This document shows positions 33,801 through 42,476 of a stretch of 64,000 bases of DNA, one piece after another. Position 1 is the stretch's first letter, and every line of letters begins with the position of its first letter. The stretch is from Natronosalvus vescus (GTDB lineage: Archaea; Halobacteriota; Halobacteria; Halobacteriales; Natrialbaceae): positions 3,038,001-3,102,000 of the forward strand of contig NZ_CP099546.1 in the NCBI RefSeq assembly GCF_023973145.1, read 5' to 3'. The notes below the pieces were generated by a model, which was not told the origin of the DNA, did no database searches, and saw only the letters and a program-made list of their open reading frames with translations. A program made the position numbers and the translations under genes.

Positions 33801-34979
33801 GTCGCGGTCGTGGCAGGCGTCGACGAAGGCCGTGTACGCCTCGACGGGATCCATCCCGTCTGGGGTCAGATCCTCGGCGATGCCGAAGTAATCGTTCGTG
33901 TCGTAGCCGTGAGGGCCACCGCCCGGCAACTCGTCCTCCTGGAAGCCCGAGCGGTTGTCGTGGCCGAATAGCTTGTCGACGCTCTCGGCGGGGACGACCG
34001 GCGTCAACCACACCGCGTCGACCCCGAGATCGTCGAGATACTCGACGCCGTCGATGAGGTCGTCGAACGTCGTTTCGCCCCGCTGACCGGCCCATGATCG
34101 GGGGAAGATCTGGTACATCACGCCGTCTTCCATCCACTCCGGGGCGCGATTCGGGAGTGAAACTTCGCCCTCCGGGTCGAGTTCGATCGAATCGACCATG
34201 CTCTGTGTGGAACCGTCGTATGCGACGGCGTGGACGCGTGCGGACTCCCCCTCGAGCGCGTCGACGGGAACGCGGCCGGTCAGGCCATCGACCTCGATGG
34301 CTTCGGTCTCGAGGGCGTCCCGGTCGTCGGCGAGGAAGACGACCTCGAGGTCGTCGCGTGTTGCCTGGCTGTTGGGCGCGAGCTGGGCGTTCGTCTCGAT
34401 AACGTAGGTGTCGTCTTCGAAATGCCCGTCGAGTGCGAGGCGCGGCGACCCACCTGATGCCGCCTCCGATTCTGGAAACGCGTGGATCGTGAGTTCGTGG
34501 ATGCCGTCGGGCGCCTCGAGCGAGAGGACGTACGTCCCGGGCACGTCGGCTTCGAACTCGGTGACGTTGTCCCGGCCCTCGTTGTACCGGGGTCGCTCGG
34601 GATCGAGCGAGGACTGGTAGGTGAGTTCAGCCTCGCTGCCCTCGGGTGCCTCGAGGATCGACCAGGCGAAGTCGTCGGCGTCGTAGCCGTCCGGGTCGGG
34701 CGTCGCTTCAGGGACGCGGGGGGCGAGGTTGTCCCGGCCACCGATGAGTTCGGGGCCGACGAACGCCGAGTTCCAGAGCTTCTCGCCGGCCGTAACGAAC
34801 CGGGGATGGCCGGGGTGGTAGGAGTCGATGCCGCTCGCGGTCAGATCGTCCGGCACGCTGGCAGTGACTGAGCCGCTCAGGCCAGTCAGTAGCCCAAGTG
34901 CGCCCAGGCCCGCCATGCCGCCGAGTACCGTTCGTCTGCGGAGCGCCGTCAGGTCGTCGTCGCGTGTGTGATCGCTCAT
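30876..34979 (-). CDS. Large secreted GH13 alpha-amylase with two C-terminal glucodextranase-type modules and PGF-CTERM-like tail
   Basis: A 1367-residue exported glycosidase starting MSDHTRDDDLTALRRRTVLG. A Tat signal (R-R-R-T-V-L-G-G-M-A) is at residues 14-40. Residues 40-280 form an N-terminal beta-rich region. GH13 barrel from about 283 (V-M-Y-Q-I-F-P-R-S-W) with catalytic Asp in D-G-F-R-C-D-I-A-W, Glu in L-M-L-D-E-A-I-P and Asp in V-E-N-H-D-E-V. Two related modules (about 825-1020 and 1050-1265; both contain Y-x-Y-P-T-S-D and a Q-x-Y-x-Y-D/H-D element) resemble the C-terminal binding module of glucodextranase. An acidic Asp/Ser/Thr linker ends in P-G-F-G-A-A-V-G and a hydrophobic stretch, like an archaeosortase PGF-CTERM signal. 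It breaks down alpha-glucans outside the cell. An ATG at 35096 is rejected since the Tat signal would lie too deep. Confidence 0.93.
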   Translation of the reverse strand: MSDHTRDDDLTALRRRTVLGGMAGLGALGLLTGLSGSVTASVPDDLTASGIDSYHPGHPRFVTAGEKLWNSAFVGPELIGGRDNLAPRVPEATPDPDGYDADDFAWSILEAPEGSEAELTYQSSLDPERPRYNEGRDNVTEFEADVPGTYVLSLEAPDGIHELTIHAFPESEAASGGSPRLALDGHFEDDTYVIETNAQLAPNSQATRDDLEVVFLADDRDALETEAIEVDGLTGRVPVDALEGESARVHAVAYDGSTQSMVDSIELDPEGEVSLPNRAPEWMEDGVMYQIFPRSWAGQRGETTFDDLIDGVEYLDDLGVDAVWLTPVVPAESVDKLFGHDNRSGFQEDELPGGGPHGYDTNDYFGIAEDLTPDGMDPVEAYTAFVDACHDRDIRVVFDLVINHAGRGHPFFQDTIAEQGTESPAPDWEYPPVHAWDEDSKYFDWWDRLEAPVTLDGEIVDPAPQTTGFWGLRVMPNWNLDNVAVREHILSIAEFWSGEVGVDGFRCDIAWGAPHSIWKDVREVVRSNNSEFLMLDEAIPKDPAFSENEFDMHFDTDGFTTTTHDVANGLASPSNLYDDVRARQTDGFPDYSLLLNAVENHDEVRLLNQTVVDMHDPDHNAVDDEEWDRGAAIQRACWAAGVTLPGVPFVYYGQERQISRYGEGRHLGEDDPRGVGADGSIDTGSDVRPGGRQRAFMNWDAYDEEHLEFYRELIATYHDLDVLKNDAALVGEWYESDDRVLVFGRDASHLEDVAGPERAVVIVNFEPDDPATVDLRGDVHETDAFTGEDVSVSTSEERLTVEVDSVAILETPTFFATGDRIANLAVAPGTDDGDGRYRYPTSDRFSHGIFDLTSLSVHDGGDTYQFRAEIGGDLENHADYDGGFSEQHLQVYLHDGTKDGDTDAREGVKATFEKAYQYRVVVDGEHGTRVEAPDGTLLVEGDLAANPADDSILIDVPKDAFDTALESMELAVLMLGYDPDAPGNVRQVTDDSTETTFGGAQNDSAPNVIDVTTPGDVPQFQALAYSDGTLATIPYVPLATALEEVARFDETTGEPYGPGTYEYPTSDDFYEGAWDIDELTVSASRDHVEFAFTMATEVENPWGLPRPFSHQFYQIYVYDPDADGPEAVEGRSGLHANMASPYHYRIVVNGESNESVEDADGDTVTSDVETNVEGRTVSIRVPADSIGWDGDADGAIGMSALVAPFDGFGEGNIRGIAPEADEYVIGGGSGSTDPRVMDMVTPEGVDRTELLADSDDSLPQLPFVALGDVDLPDAGDVDAPDDDDSSDEDEGSDADDPGDDDGGEDDGDGVDTDDDSDDTETDDSDGTSDDTDDGMPGFGAAVGAAGIAGGAALAAKRLGRVEESDEE

Positions 34980-35346
34980 GGATGGGGTGGCTGTTCCGTC
35001 CGCTTGTCGATGACGTGGGTCTGTGTTGGCGTGTCCCGTGTCACCTCGCCGAACGGAATGTGCAAGTAGGGTGTAATTATTCACCACACTTAGCACTATT
35101 TACAATCTTTTTGATATAAAGTGGTGATTCCTCTCGAGAGACTAATCGGTGAAATCAGTGCGTTCCGCCGACAGCAGCACAGAATCGTGAAAGGAGCAGC
35201 CGACAGGGGGTGCACGAGGAACGCTACGCGCTCGATACTCGCGTTGTACCCTGGAACTTCACCGTTTCATCGACTTGCAGAAAAACACCGACCCGCCAGA
35301 CGAACGGAGACGCCTGGTGGGCGACGTGGAACCGACGGTTCGACAG
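34980..35346. other. Amylase upstream region (promoter) and spacer after coaD
   Basis: 367 bases. The part nearest the amylase is AT-rich (about 35070-35130) with several TATA-like words on the minus strand, for example TTGTAAATAG near 35095-35104 and TTATATCAAA near 35109-35119, which would leave a long leader. Nothing coding was recognised in the rest, down to the coaD stop at 35347. Confidence 0.45.
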
Positions 35347-35841
35347 CTATTCGGGACGCTTCGCGTTCCGCCCTTCTCGATCGGGCGTCAGGTTGCCGTG
35401 TTCGTCGATTTCGCCGTTGACGATGCGGGTGCTCGAGATGATGTCCTCGTCCTCGGCGAGCACGTGTGGAACGACGACGACCTCGAGGGGGTCGTGGCCC
35501 TTCTCGCGACGGATTTCGTTGATTCGTTTCCCGCCGTCGACGGTCTCGGGGGAGACGATGAGGTAATCGAACTGGGATTCGGTCGCGATCCCCGTTGGCT
35601 CGGTCAGCGTCCGGATTTCGAACGAGCGATCGTACTCCGCGGCGAGGGTTTCGAGTTCGGCCGCGAGGTCGCGCTTTCGCTCTTCGTACGGTCGTACGTA
35701 ACGATCGACGTGTCGAGTCTTCGGTGCGAGTTCGTCGCTGGTCAACCCCACAGTCACGTCTCCGAGTTCGAACGCCCGTTCGAACAGCTGTCGGTGGCCG
35801 TCGTGAACGGGGTCGAACGTCCCACCAAGCGCGACGTCCAT
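35347..35841 (-). CDS. coaD: Phosphopantetheine adenylyltransferase (archaeal CoaD)
   Basis: A 164-residue nucleotidyltransferase starting MDVALGGTFDPVHDGHRQLF. The G-G-T-F-D-P-V-H-D-G-H motif (the family's T-x-x-x-H signature) binds ATP, and I-S-S-T-R near residue 140 is the second nucleotide motif. It adds AMP to 4'-phosphopantetheine to give dephospho-CoA. An ATG four codons upstream (35853) is less likely. It sits divergent from the malic enzyme gene. Confidence 0.9.
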   Translation of the reverse strand: MDVALGGTFDPVHDGHRQLFERAFELGDVTVGLTSDELAPKTRHVDRYVRPYEERKRDLAAELETLAAEYDRSFEIRTLTEPTGIATESQFDYLIVSPETVDGGKRINEIRREKGHDPLEVVVVPHVLAEDEDIISSTRIVNGEIDEHGNLTPDREGRNAKRPE

Positions 35842-35974
35842 ACTGCATGGCACTGGTGGGGTGCGTATAAAAGGGTCGAATCGTCCGTTCCACCCCCAGT
35901 GCCAACCCTGACTTCGACGATCGTCGAAATCCCTCTTCGCATCGTTTTTTGTACTGGACGTTCCTCCATCCGAT

Positions 35975-38230
35975 ATGGGACTTGACGAAGACGCTCTGGA
36001 CTACCACCGAACCGATCCACCGGGGAAAGTCGAGATTTCGACGACGAAACCGACGAATACCCAGCGTGACCTCTCGCTCGCCTACTCGCCAGGCGTCGCC
36101 GCGCCGTGTATGGAGATCCACGAGGACGAAACCGATGCCTACACCTACACGGCGAAGGGGAATCTCGTCGGCGTCGTCTCGAACGGCTCTGCGGTGCTCG
36201 GTCTGGGCAACATTGGCGCGCAGGCGTCGAAACCCGTCATGGAGGGCAAAGGCGTCCTGTTCAAACGCTTCGCCGATATCGACGTCTTCGACATCGAACT
36301 CGAGGAGGATGATCCGCACAAACTCGTCGAGGCGATCAAGATGATGGAGCCGACGTTCGGCGGGATCAACCTCGAGGACATCAAAGCGCCCGAGTGTTTC
36401 ACCGTCGAGGAACGCCTCCGAGAGGAGGTCGACATTCCCGTCTTCCACGACGATCAGCACGGAACGGCGATCATCTCCGGGGCCGCACTCGTCAACGCCG
36501 CCGAAATCGCCGGCAAGGAACTCGAGGATCTCGAGATCGTCTTCTCGGGCGCGGGTGCGAGCGCCCTCGCGACCGCCCGGTTTTACGTCTCTCTCGGTGC
36601 GCGCAAGGAGAACATCCTCATGTGTGACTCCTCGGGGATCATCACGACAGCCAGAGCTGAGGCTGGTGACGTCAACGAGTACAAACGTGAGTTCGCCCGG
36701 GACGTCCCGGAGGGAGACCTCGCGGACGCGATGAACGGTGCGGACGTGTTCGTCGGCCTCTCGATCGGCGGAATCGTCTCCCAGGAGATGGTTCGTTCGA
36801 TGGGCGACAACCCGATTATCTTCGCGATGGCGAATCCCGATCCCGAAATTAGCTACCACGACGCCAAAGACGCCCGCGACGACGACGTGATCATGGCGAC
36901 CGGTCGCTCGGATTACCCAAACCAGGTCAACAACGTCCTCGGGTTCCCGTTCATTTTCCGCGGTGCCCTCGACGTTCGAGCGACCGAGATCAACGAGGCG
37001 ATGAAGGTCGCCGCCGCACGCGCACTCGCCGACCTCGCCCGCCAAGACGTTCCCGACGCCGTCGTCAAAGCCTACGGCGACCAGCCGATCCAGTTCGGCC
37101 CTGACTACATCATCCCCAAGCCGGTCGATCCACGGGTGCTGTTCCGGGTCGCCCCGGCGGTCGCCCAGGCAGCGATCGACTCCGGGGCCGCCCGCACGGC
37201 CCTTGACACTGCCGAGTACGAGGCCCAGCTCGAGGCTCGCCTCGGCAAGTCCCGCGAGATGATGCGCGTGGTGCTCAACAAGGCGAAGAGCGATCCAAAG
37301 CGCGTCGCTCTGGCCGAAGGTGAGGACGAGAAGATGATCCGCGCAGCCTATCAGATGCAAGAACAGGGCATTGCGGATCCGATCCTCATCGGCGACCAGA
37401 ACACGATCACCCGAACGGCGACGAACCTCGGCCTCGAGTTCACGCCGACGGTGGCTGACCCCACCACGGGGGAGTACGACTCCTACGCCGACCGGCTGTA
37501 CGACCTTCGCCAGCGAAAGGGCATCACCCGCTCGGAGGCGACCGACCTGGTTCGCCGGGACACCAACTACTTCGGCAGCGTGATGGTCGAGGAAGGGGAC
37601 GCCGACGCCCTCCTGACGGGGCTCACGCACCACTACCCGTCGGCGCTGCGCCCGCCGCTACAGGTTATCGGCACGGCCGAGGACGTCGAGTACGCCGCCG
37701 GGGTCTACCTGCTGACGTTCAAGAACCGGATCGTCTTCTGTGCGGACGCGACGGTGAATCAGGATCCCGACGAGGAGGTGCTCGCGGAGGTCACGAAACA
37801 GACCGCGAAACTCGCTCGCCGGTTCAACGTCGAACCGCGGGCAGCGCTGCTCTCGTACTCGAACTTTGGCAGCGTCAACAACGAGGGAACCCGGAAACCC
37901 CGTCGGGCCGCCGCGATGTTGCAAGCGGATCCCGAGATCGACTTCCCGGTCGACGGGGAGATGCAGGCAGATACTGCCGTCGTCGAGGACATCCTCACCG
38001 GCACCTACGAGTTCTCCGAACTCGAGGAGGCCGCGAACGTGCTCGTCTTCCCGAACCTCGAGTCGGGCAACATCGGCTACAAACTCCTCCAGCGTCTGGG
38101 CGGCGCCGAGGCCATCGGACCGATGCTGGTCGGGATGGACAAGCCGGTACACGTGCTCCAGCGCGGGGACGAGGTCAAAGACATCGTGAACCTGGCGGGT
38201 GTGGCAGTCGTCGACGCTCAACAGGACTGA
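35975..38230 (+). CDS. maeB: NADP-type malic enzyme with C-terminal phosphotransacetylase-like domain
   Basis: A 751-residue protein starting [20 protein letters not shown]. The malic enzyme part (residues 1-430) has Y-S-P-G-V-A-A-P, the Lys-containing [21 protein letters not shown], and the NAD(P) motif F-S-G-A-G-A-S-A. Residues 430-751 are a phosphotransacetylase-like domain without evident catalytic role, as in MaeB. It decarboxylates malate to pyruvate with NAD(P)H. The 751-residue length matches the family. Confidence 0.94.
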   Translation: MGLDEDALDYHRTDPPGKVEISTTKPTNTQRDLSLAYSPGVAAPCMEIHEDETDAYTYTAKGNLVGVVSNGSAVLGLGNIGAQASKPVMEGKGVLFKRFADIDVFDIELEEDDPHKLVEAIKMMEPTFGGINLEDIKAPECFTVEERLREEVDIPVFHDDQHGTAIISGAALVNAAEIAGKELEDLEIVFSGAGASALATARFYVSLGARKENILMCDSSGIITTARAEAGDVNEYKREFARDVPEGDLADAMNGADVFVGLSIGGIVSQEMVRSMGDNPIIFAMANPDPEISYHDAKDARDDDVIMATGRSDYPNQVNNVLGFPFIFRGALDVRATEINEAMKVAAARALADLARQDVPDAVVKAYGDQPIQFGPDYIIPKPVDPRVLFRVAPAVAQAAIDSGAARTALDTAEYEAQLEARLGKSREMMRVVLNKAKSDPKRVALAEGEDEKMIRAAYQMQEQGIADPILIGDQNTITRTATNLGLEFTPTVADPTTGEYDSYADRLYDLRQRKGITRSEATDLVRRDTNYFGSVMVEEGDADALLTGLTHHYPSALRPPLQVIGTAEDVEYAAGVYLLTFKNRIVFCADATVNQDPDEEVLAEVTKQTAKLARRFNVEPRAALLSYSNFGSVNNEGTRKPRRAAAMLQADPEIDFPVDGEMQADTAVVEDILTGTYEFSELEEAANVLVFPNLESGNIGYKLLQRLGGAEAIGPMLVGMDKPVHVLQRGDEVKDIVNLAGVAVVDAQQD

Positions 38231-38400
38231 GGCGCTCAAATCGCTTTTTGGAACGGTTGCATACCGATCGGCGGTCGGGGAATCGTGGCCTACTACTCGA
38301 GGAACGAGCACTCGAGACGAACGCGTTCGGGCAGATTATCGACCTCGGCAATACTCACCCCTCTGCGTAGCCTCATGGCTCGAGGCTCGTAGTCGTGTGT

Positions 38401-39699
38401 ATGAGCGACGAACCCGAGAATTCGCTGTCGACAGATTCCGTCCACGCCGGACAGGAACCCGATCCCGCGACGGGTGCCCGAGCGCCGCCACTGTACCAGA
38501 CCACCTCCTACGTGTTCGAGGACGCCGACGACGCCGCGTCCCAGTTCGCCCTCGAGGAGCCGGGATACATCTACTCGCGACTGATGAACCCGACCCTCGA
38601 GACGCTGCAGGAACGACTGGCAACGCTCGAGGGCGGGGTCGGCGCGGCCGTCACTGCCTCCGGGATGGCCGCCCTCGATCTGACGACGTTCCTGCTCGCC
38701 GAGGCGGGAGACAACATCGTGAGCGCGTCCTCATTGTACGGGGGGACGTACACCTACCTGACTCACTCCGTCGAACGTCGCGGGATCACGACGCGGTTCG
38801 TCGACACGCTCGAGTACGACGCCTACGCCGACGCAATCGACGACGACACCGCGTACGTCCACCTCGAGACGATCGGGAATCCGGCACTCGACACGCCGGA
38901 CATCGAACGGATCGCCGACATCGCCCACGACAACGGTGTGCCGCTGGTCGTCGACAACACGTTCGCGACGCCGGCGCTATGCCGACCGCTCGAGCACGGC
39001 GCGGACATCGTCTGGAACTCGACGACGAAGTGGCTCCATGGCTCCGGGACGACCGTCGGCGGCGTCGTCGTCGACGGGGGATCGTTCCCGTGGGCCGATT
39101 ACCCCGATAAGTACTCCGAACTGGCCGCGGACAATCCCGCCTATCACGGCGTAAACTTCGCGGAGACCTTCGGCGACGCTGCCTTCACCTACGCGGCCAT
39201 CGCTCGCGGCCTGCGCGACCTCGGGAATCAGCAGTCACCGTTCGACGCCTGGCAGACGATACAGGGCCTCGAGACGCTTCCCCTTCGCATGGAGCGCCAC
39301 TGCGAGAACGCCATGGCCGTCGCTGAGTTCCTCGAGTCCCACGACGCCGTCTCCTGGGTGAACTACCCGGGACTCGACTCCCATCCCACCCACGACAACG
39401 CGAGCGAGTACCTCGAGGGCGGCTACGGCGGTATGATCACGTTCGGTCTCGAGGCGGGCTACGAGGCCGCCCGGAAGACGGTCGAATCGACCAACCTCGC
39501 GAGTTTGCTGGCGAACGTGGGGGATGCGAAGACGCTCATCATCCACCCGGCCAGCACGACCCATCAGCAACTGAGCGACGAGGAGAAGGAAGCCTCGGGG
39601 GTCACCGACGACCTCGTCCGACTGTCGGTCGGGATCGAGGATCCGGGCAACATCATCGCCGATCTCGAGCAAGCGATCGACGAAGCGACCTCGAGCTAG
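38401..39699 (+). CDS. O-acetylhomoserine sulfhydrylase / Cys-Met metabolism PLP enzyme
   Basis: A 432-residue member of the Cys/Met metabolism PLP family starting MSDEPENSLSTDSVHAGQEP. Landmarks: Y-Q-T-T-S-Y-V-F near residue 33, Y-S-R-L-M-N-P-T near 59, S-G-M-A-A near 90, V-V-D-N-T-F-A-T-P near 180, and the Schiff-base Lys in S-T-T-K-W-L-H-G. Its size and a Y-x-G-V-N-F segment resemble O-acetylhomoserine aminocarboxypropyltransferase (MetY) more than the shorter gamma-synthases. It forms homocysteine from O-acetylhomoserine and sulfide. An in-frame start at 38395 adds two residues only. Confidence 0.88.
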   Translation: MSDEPENSLSTDSVHAGQEPDPATGARAPPLYQTTSYVFEDADDAASQFALEEPGYIYSRLMNPTLETLQERLATLEGGVGAAVTASGMAALDLTTFLLAEAGDNIVSASSLYGGTYTYLTHSVERRGITTRFVDTLEYDAYADAIDDDTAYVHLETIGNPALDTPDIERIADIAHDNGVPLVVDNTFATPALCRPLEHGADIVWNSTTKWLHGSGTTVGGVVVDGGSFPWADYPDKYSELAADNPAYHGVNFAETFGDAAFTYAAIARGLRDLGNQQSPFDAWQTIQGLETLPLRMERHCENAMAVAEFLESHDAVSWVNYPGLDSHPTHDNASEYLEGGYGGMITFGLEAGYEAARKTVESTNLASLLANVGDAKTLIIHPASTTHQQLSDEEKEASGVTDDLVRLSVGIEDPGNIIADLEQAIDEATSS

Positions 39700-39722
39700 A
39701 ACTGGTTTTGGACAATAAAACC

Positions 39723-40420
39723 GGTCGTGTTTAGTTTGTCTCATTGTGCCAGCGGGTGAAGGCTTGGAGCCACGAATTAGCCGTCTCTGGATAGACGTGA
39801 CTGAACAAGTTTGAGAACGAAGACGTTCGTCGTTTTACCTCTCTGTAGACACGTTCAACACTGTTGCAGTCACCGTGACGCTCGTACCGAAACTCGAGGC
39901 CACGCCGGTGGAGTGCAGCTTTCAACCAGGCAGCCGAATCAATCAGGAAGACGGCGTCTTCGACGTCGTGTTTCTCCATAAGTTCCGCGAGAAACATCTC
40001 GGTGAGAGCGGTTGTACGTGCGGAATACAGCCGAACGCACAAGAATCGGTTGGTCGCTGGATCGACCACTGCATACAGCCAGTATTGGTGTCCATCGATC
40101 CAGATCACGGTCTCGTCGAGGGCGACGTGGGTCGGACTGGCACCGTCTTTCGGCGCAAGATCGGCTTTGTGAACCTAGTCATGAACCGCCTTCCGACTCC
40201 GTTCGACACCGTATTTCTCGAGTTCTCGAACGGTATTCGAAAGTGACAGTCCGCCCAAGTGGAGGCGAATACCGAGCACCATCAGCTCGCGCGGTGTCCG
40301 CTCGCGTTGCACAAATTCCAAGTCGATCCATCCACTAGATTCTCTGAGGCTGGCAGTTTTCGGCATAGGCACCAAAGACTGCCACCGCCTCACCACTTCA
40401 TACTCAAACTAAACATCGCC
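39723..40420 (-). mobile_element. Complete IS6-type insertion sequence, 698 bp, with 8-bp target duplication
   Basis: The left end reads GGTCGTGTTTAGTTTG and the right end, inverted, GGCGATGTTTAGTTTG (13 of 16 identical), which are short terminal inverted repeats. Outside them the same 8 bases, ATAAAACC, stand at 39715-39722 and 40421-40428, a target duplication of the IS6-family size. The only gene inside is a transposase on the minus strand, broken by a stop codon. The perfect duplication indicates a fairly recent or undisturbed insertion. Confidence 0.9.
39731..40366 (-). pseudogene. IS6-family DDE transposase with in-frame amber codon
   Basis: The reading frame starts MPKTASLRESSGWIDLEFVQ and runs in one frame to the stop at 39731, except for a TAG at 40175-40177 (minus strand) where the family has Trp in the H-N-W-V-H-K-A-D segment. 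Both halves keep the family sequence, so this is a single nonsense change (TGG to TAG), not a frameshift. Asp of A-L-D-E-T-V, Asp of F-L-I-D-S and Glu of V-E-R-V-Y-R-E form the DDE triad. The product would be truncated after 63 residues, so movement would need a transposase in trans. Confidence 0.88.
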
Positions 40421-40432
40421 ATAAAACCGGCC

Positions 40433-40444
40433 GCAACTTTTTAA
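40433..40444 (+). promoter_or_regulatory. Core promoter of the FMN reductase gene
   Basis: CGCAAC followed by TTTTTAA (40438-40444) is a BRE/TATA pair centred 27 nt before the ATG at 40468, so the transcript is probably leaderless. The IS target duplication ends at 40428, four bases upstream of the BRE, so the insertion has replaced or displaced any upstream activator site. Confidence 0.55.
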
Positions 40445-40467
40445 GACGAGACGGTGTCGAATTTCGC

Positions 40468-41046
40468 ATGACTGACGTGCAGGTGCTTGCAGTCTGTGGA
40501 AGCCTTCGCGACGAGAGCTACACGCGCGTGACTCTCGAGCGGGCGCTCGAGGAAGCGGCCCAAGCTGGTGCGGAGACGGAACTCCTCGACCTCCGAACGT
40601 ACGACCTCCCGCTGTTCGACGCCGACGTCGACCGGGAAGACGCCGGCGATGCCGAGACGGTCGCCCGACAGATCCGTGACGCCGACGCCATCATCCTCGG
40701 CTCGCCGATGTACCACGGCTCGTACTCCTCGACGCTGAAAACGGCCCTCGACTACTGCGGGTTCGACGAGTTCGAGGACAAGACCGTCGGCCTGGTGGGC
40801 GTGGCAGGTGGCTCGTTTCCGATAACGACACTCGAGCACCTCCGAACGGTGTGTCGAGCACTCAACACCTGGGTACTCCCCCACCAGGTCGCCGTCCCCC
40901 GCGCCCACAGCGTGATCGACGCCGGTGAGTTCGTCGACGAGAACCTCGAAGAGCGGGTCGCGACGCTCGGTCGCCGGGCGGTGCAGTACGCCAGAATCGA
41001 GCCCGATCCGAGTTCGTTCGAAGGGGATCACAACGTCGGTGCGTGA
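40468..41046 (+). CDS. NADPH-dependent FMN reductase family flavoprotein
   Basis: A 192-residue flavodoxin-fold protein starting MTDVQVLAVCGSLRDESYTR. G-S-L-R-x-x-S is the FMN phosphate-binding loop; G-S-P-M-Y-H-G-S-Y-S-S-T-L-K near residue 72 and G-G-S-F-P near 112 complete the flavin site. Related proteins reduce FMN, quinones, chromate or azo compounds. Its promoter lies just next to an IS insertion. It is convergent with the following minus-strand gene, with no bases between the two stops. Confidence 0.9.
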   Translation: MTDVQVLAVCGSLRDESYTRVTLERALEEAAQAGAETELLDLRTYDLPLFDADVDREDAGDAETVARQIRDADAIILGSPMYHGSYSSTLKTALDYCGFDEFEDKTVGLVGVAGGSFPITTLEHLRTVCRALNTWVLPHQVAVPRAHSVIDAGEFVDENLEERVATLGRRAVQYARIEPDPSSFEGDHNVGA

Positions 41047-41694
41047 TCAGGGCTCGAGCGTCTGTTGAAACCGACGCTGGTGGGCCAGAAACGCGAACGC
41101 ACCGAAGACGAGGATGCCGAGCTGGTAGGCCTCGATGCGGAATATGAGGGCGGTGTCACCGACGACGAACGGTTCTGTCAGCACCGTCCAGTTCGTAAAC
41201 CAGGCCGAGGCGAGGAGAATCGATGCGCCGAGAGCGACGAGTCCACCCGCCAGTGCCGCGGTGGCGTAACACCGGCGCGACTCGGGGAGCCGGAAGACCC
41301 GGCACTCGAGGACGAACTGCACGGTCAGTACCAGCCCGAGGAGGATTCCAGCAACAGTGAGGCCAAGGACACCATCGATCCGTTCGGCCAGAAGGATCCA
41401 CAGCGGCCAGGCAGCAACGAGCGTCAGCATCGTCGCGATCCGTCGTGGCGTCAACAGCACCTGCACGGGCGCCGTCGCCGCCCCGAAGATGCCGAGCCGC
41501 AAGAGCGCGCCACAGAAGAGAATCCCCAGTCCTGCGAGGGCCGCCGCTGCCGTTCGCGTTTCGACGACCACGAGCGTAAACCACAGGCCGACGGCAACCG
41601 CCTCGAGCGTCGCCGCACCCGCGGCTGCCGTCACGCCGACGACGCGCCGGCGCGTGTGTCGGCCGAACAGGCCGGGCTGGCGAATGACGCTCAT
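41047..41694 (-). CDS. Six- to seven-helix membrane protein of unknown function
   Basis: A 215-residue protein starting MSVIRQPGLFGRHTRRRVVG. A positively charged N-terminus precedes hydrophobic segments at about residues 18-40, 45-65, 70-100, 105-130, 140-165 and 175-205. No motif of a known carrier family. The ATG at 41694 begins the codon-biased region; an upstream frame to 41841 is rejected because it overlaps the promoter region of tdk. It is divergent from thymidine kinase. Confidence 0.7.
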   Translation of the reverse strand: MSVIRQPGLFGRHTRRRVVGVTAAAGAATLEAVAVGLWFTLVVVETRTAAAALAGLGILFCGALLRLGIFGAATAPVQVLLTPRRIATMLTLVAAWPLWILLAERIDGVLGLTVAGILLGLVLTVQFVLECRVFRLPESRRCYATAALAGGLVALGASILLASAWFTNWTVLTEPFVVGDTALIFRIEAYQLGILVFGAFAFLAHQRRFQQTLEP

Positions 41695-41835
41695 ACCCCT
41701 CGTATGTGTTTGACACCTTTCGTTATGGGATGCGTTAGCCGCTCTCGAGCCGCTCGCGAGAGACCCGAAACGAGCGGGGATCGCGCCGAGCGAATTGGAA
41801 ATCGATTTAACCTCGGGTTTCCCCGCTTTTATCCG

Positions 41836-42420
41836 ATGCATGCGATCACGAACAGTGGGTGGATCGAAGTCGTCACCGGCAGCATGTTCTCCGGGAAAAC
41901 CGAGGAACTCCTGCGACGGCTCCGGCGCGCAGAAATCGCGGGCCAGGATGTAGCGGTCTTTACACCGGCGCTCGACGACCGCTACGGCGAAGACTACATC
42001 GGTTCACACGATGGCCGTCGCTGGGAAGCGACTGCTTTGGATCCCGACGGCGACCTCGAGCGGGCGTTCGACGTGCTCAACGGCGAACAGGTGGTCGCGT
42101 TCGACGAGGCGAACTTCTTCACGGAGTCGCTGGTCGACATCTGTGAGCGGTTGGCTGCCAACGGCCGCCGCGTCATCGTCAGCGGCACCGACCAGACCTT
42201 TCGTGGCGAGCCGTTTCACCCGCTGCCCGACCTGATCGCGGTCGCCGAGTACGTCGAGAAGTTCCGGGCTATCTGTGCCTGCTGTGGCGAGCCAGCCACG
42301 CGCAATCAGCGCCTGGTGGACGGTCGCCCGGCACACGTCGACGATCCGACCATCCTGGTTGGTGCTGCGGAGTCCTACGAGGCACGGTGTCGGCACTGTC
42401 ACACGCTTCGAACCGACTGA
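41836..42420 (+). CDS. tdk: Thymidine kinase
   Basis: A 194-residue type II thymidine kinase starting MHAITNSGWIEVVTGSMFSG. P-loop G-S-M-F-S-G-K-T near residue 15, the Walker B-like V-V-A-F-D-E-A-N-F-F near 88, and a zinc-binding set C-A-C-C near 146 with C-R-H-C at the C-terminus. It phosphorylates thymidine for dTMP salvage. A much longer upstream frame exists but is antisense to the membrane protein gene and is rejected. Confidence 0.94.
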   Translation: MHAITNSGWIEVVTGSMFSGKTEELLRRLRRAEIAGQDVAVFTPALDDRYGEDYIGSHDGRRWEATALDPDGDLERAFDVLNGEQVVAFDEANFFTESLVDICERLAANGRRVIVSGTDQTFRGEPFHPLPDLIAVAEYVEKFRAICACCGEPATRNQRLVDGRPAHVDDPTILVGAAESYEARCRHCHTLRTD

Positions 42421-42476
42421 CGGCATTTCGGGTGACACGGAACGCACGAACGGATAAACGCACACAACAAAACGAC

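Noticed and set aside
32202-33971. A 589-codon open frame on the plus strand inside the amylase gene.
   Set aside because: It is antisense to the GH13 catalytic region, and its translation is a mirror of the codon bias, with no family match.
35267-37633. A 788-codon open frame on the minus strand across the malic enzyme gene and coaD.
   Set aside because: It is antisense to two well-supported genes. High GC with strong third-position bias creates long open frames on the opposite strand; the translation has no recognisable domain.
40175-40177. The TAG in the transposase as a pyrrolysine or readthrough codon.
   Set aside because: Nothing in the window supports pyrrolysine use, and the site is Trp in relatives, so a TGG-to-TAG mutation explains it.
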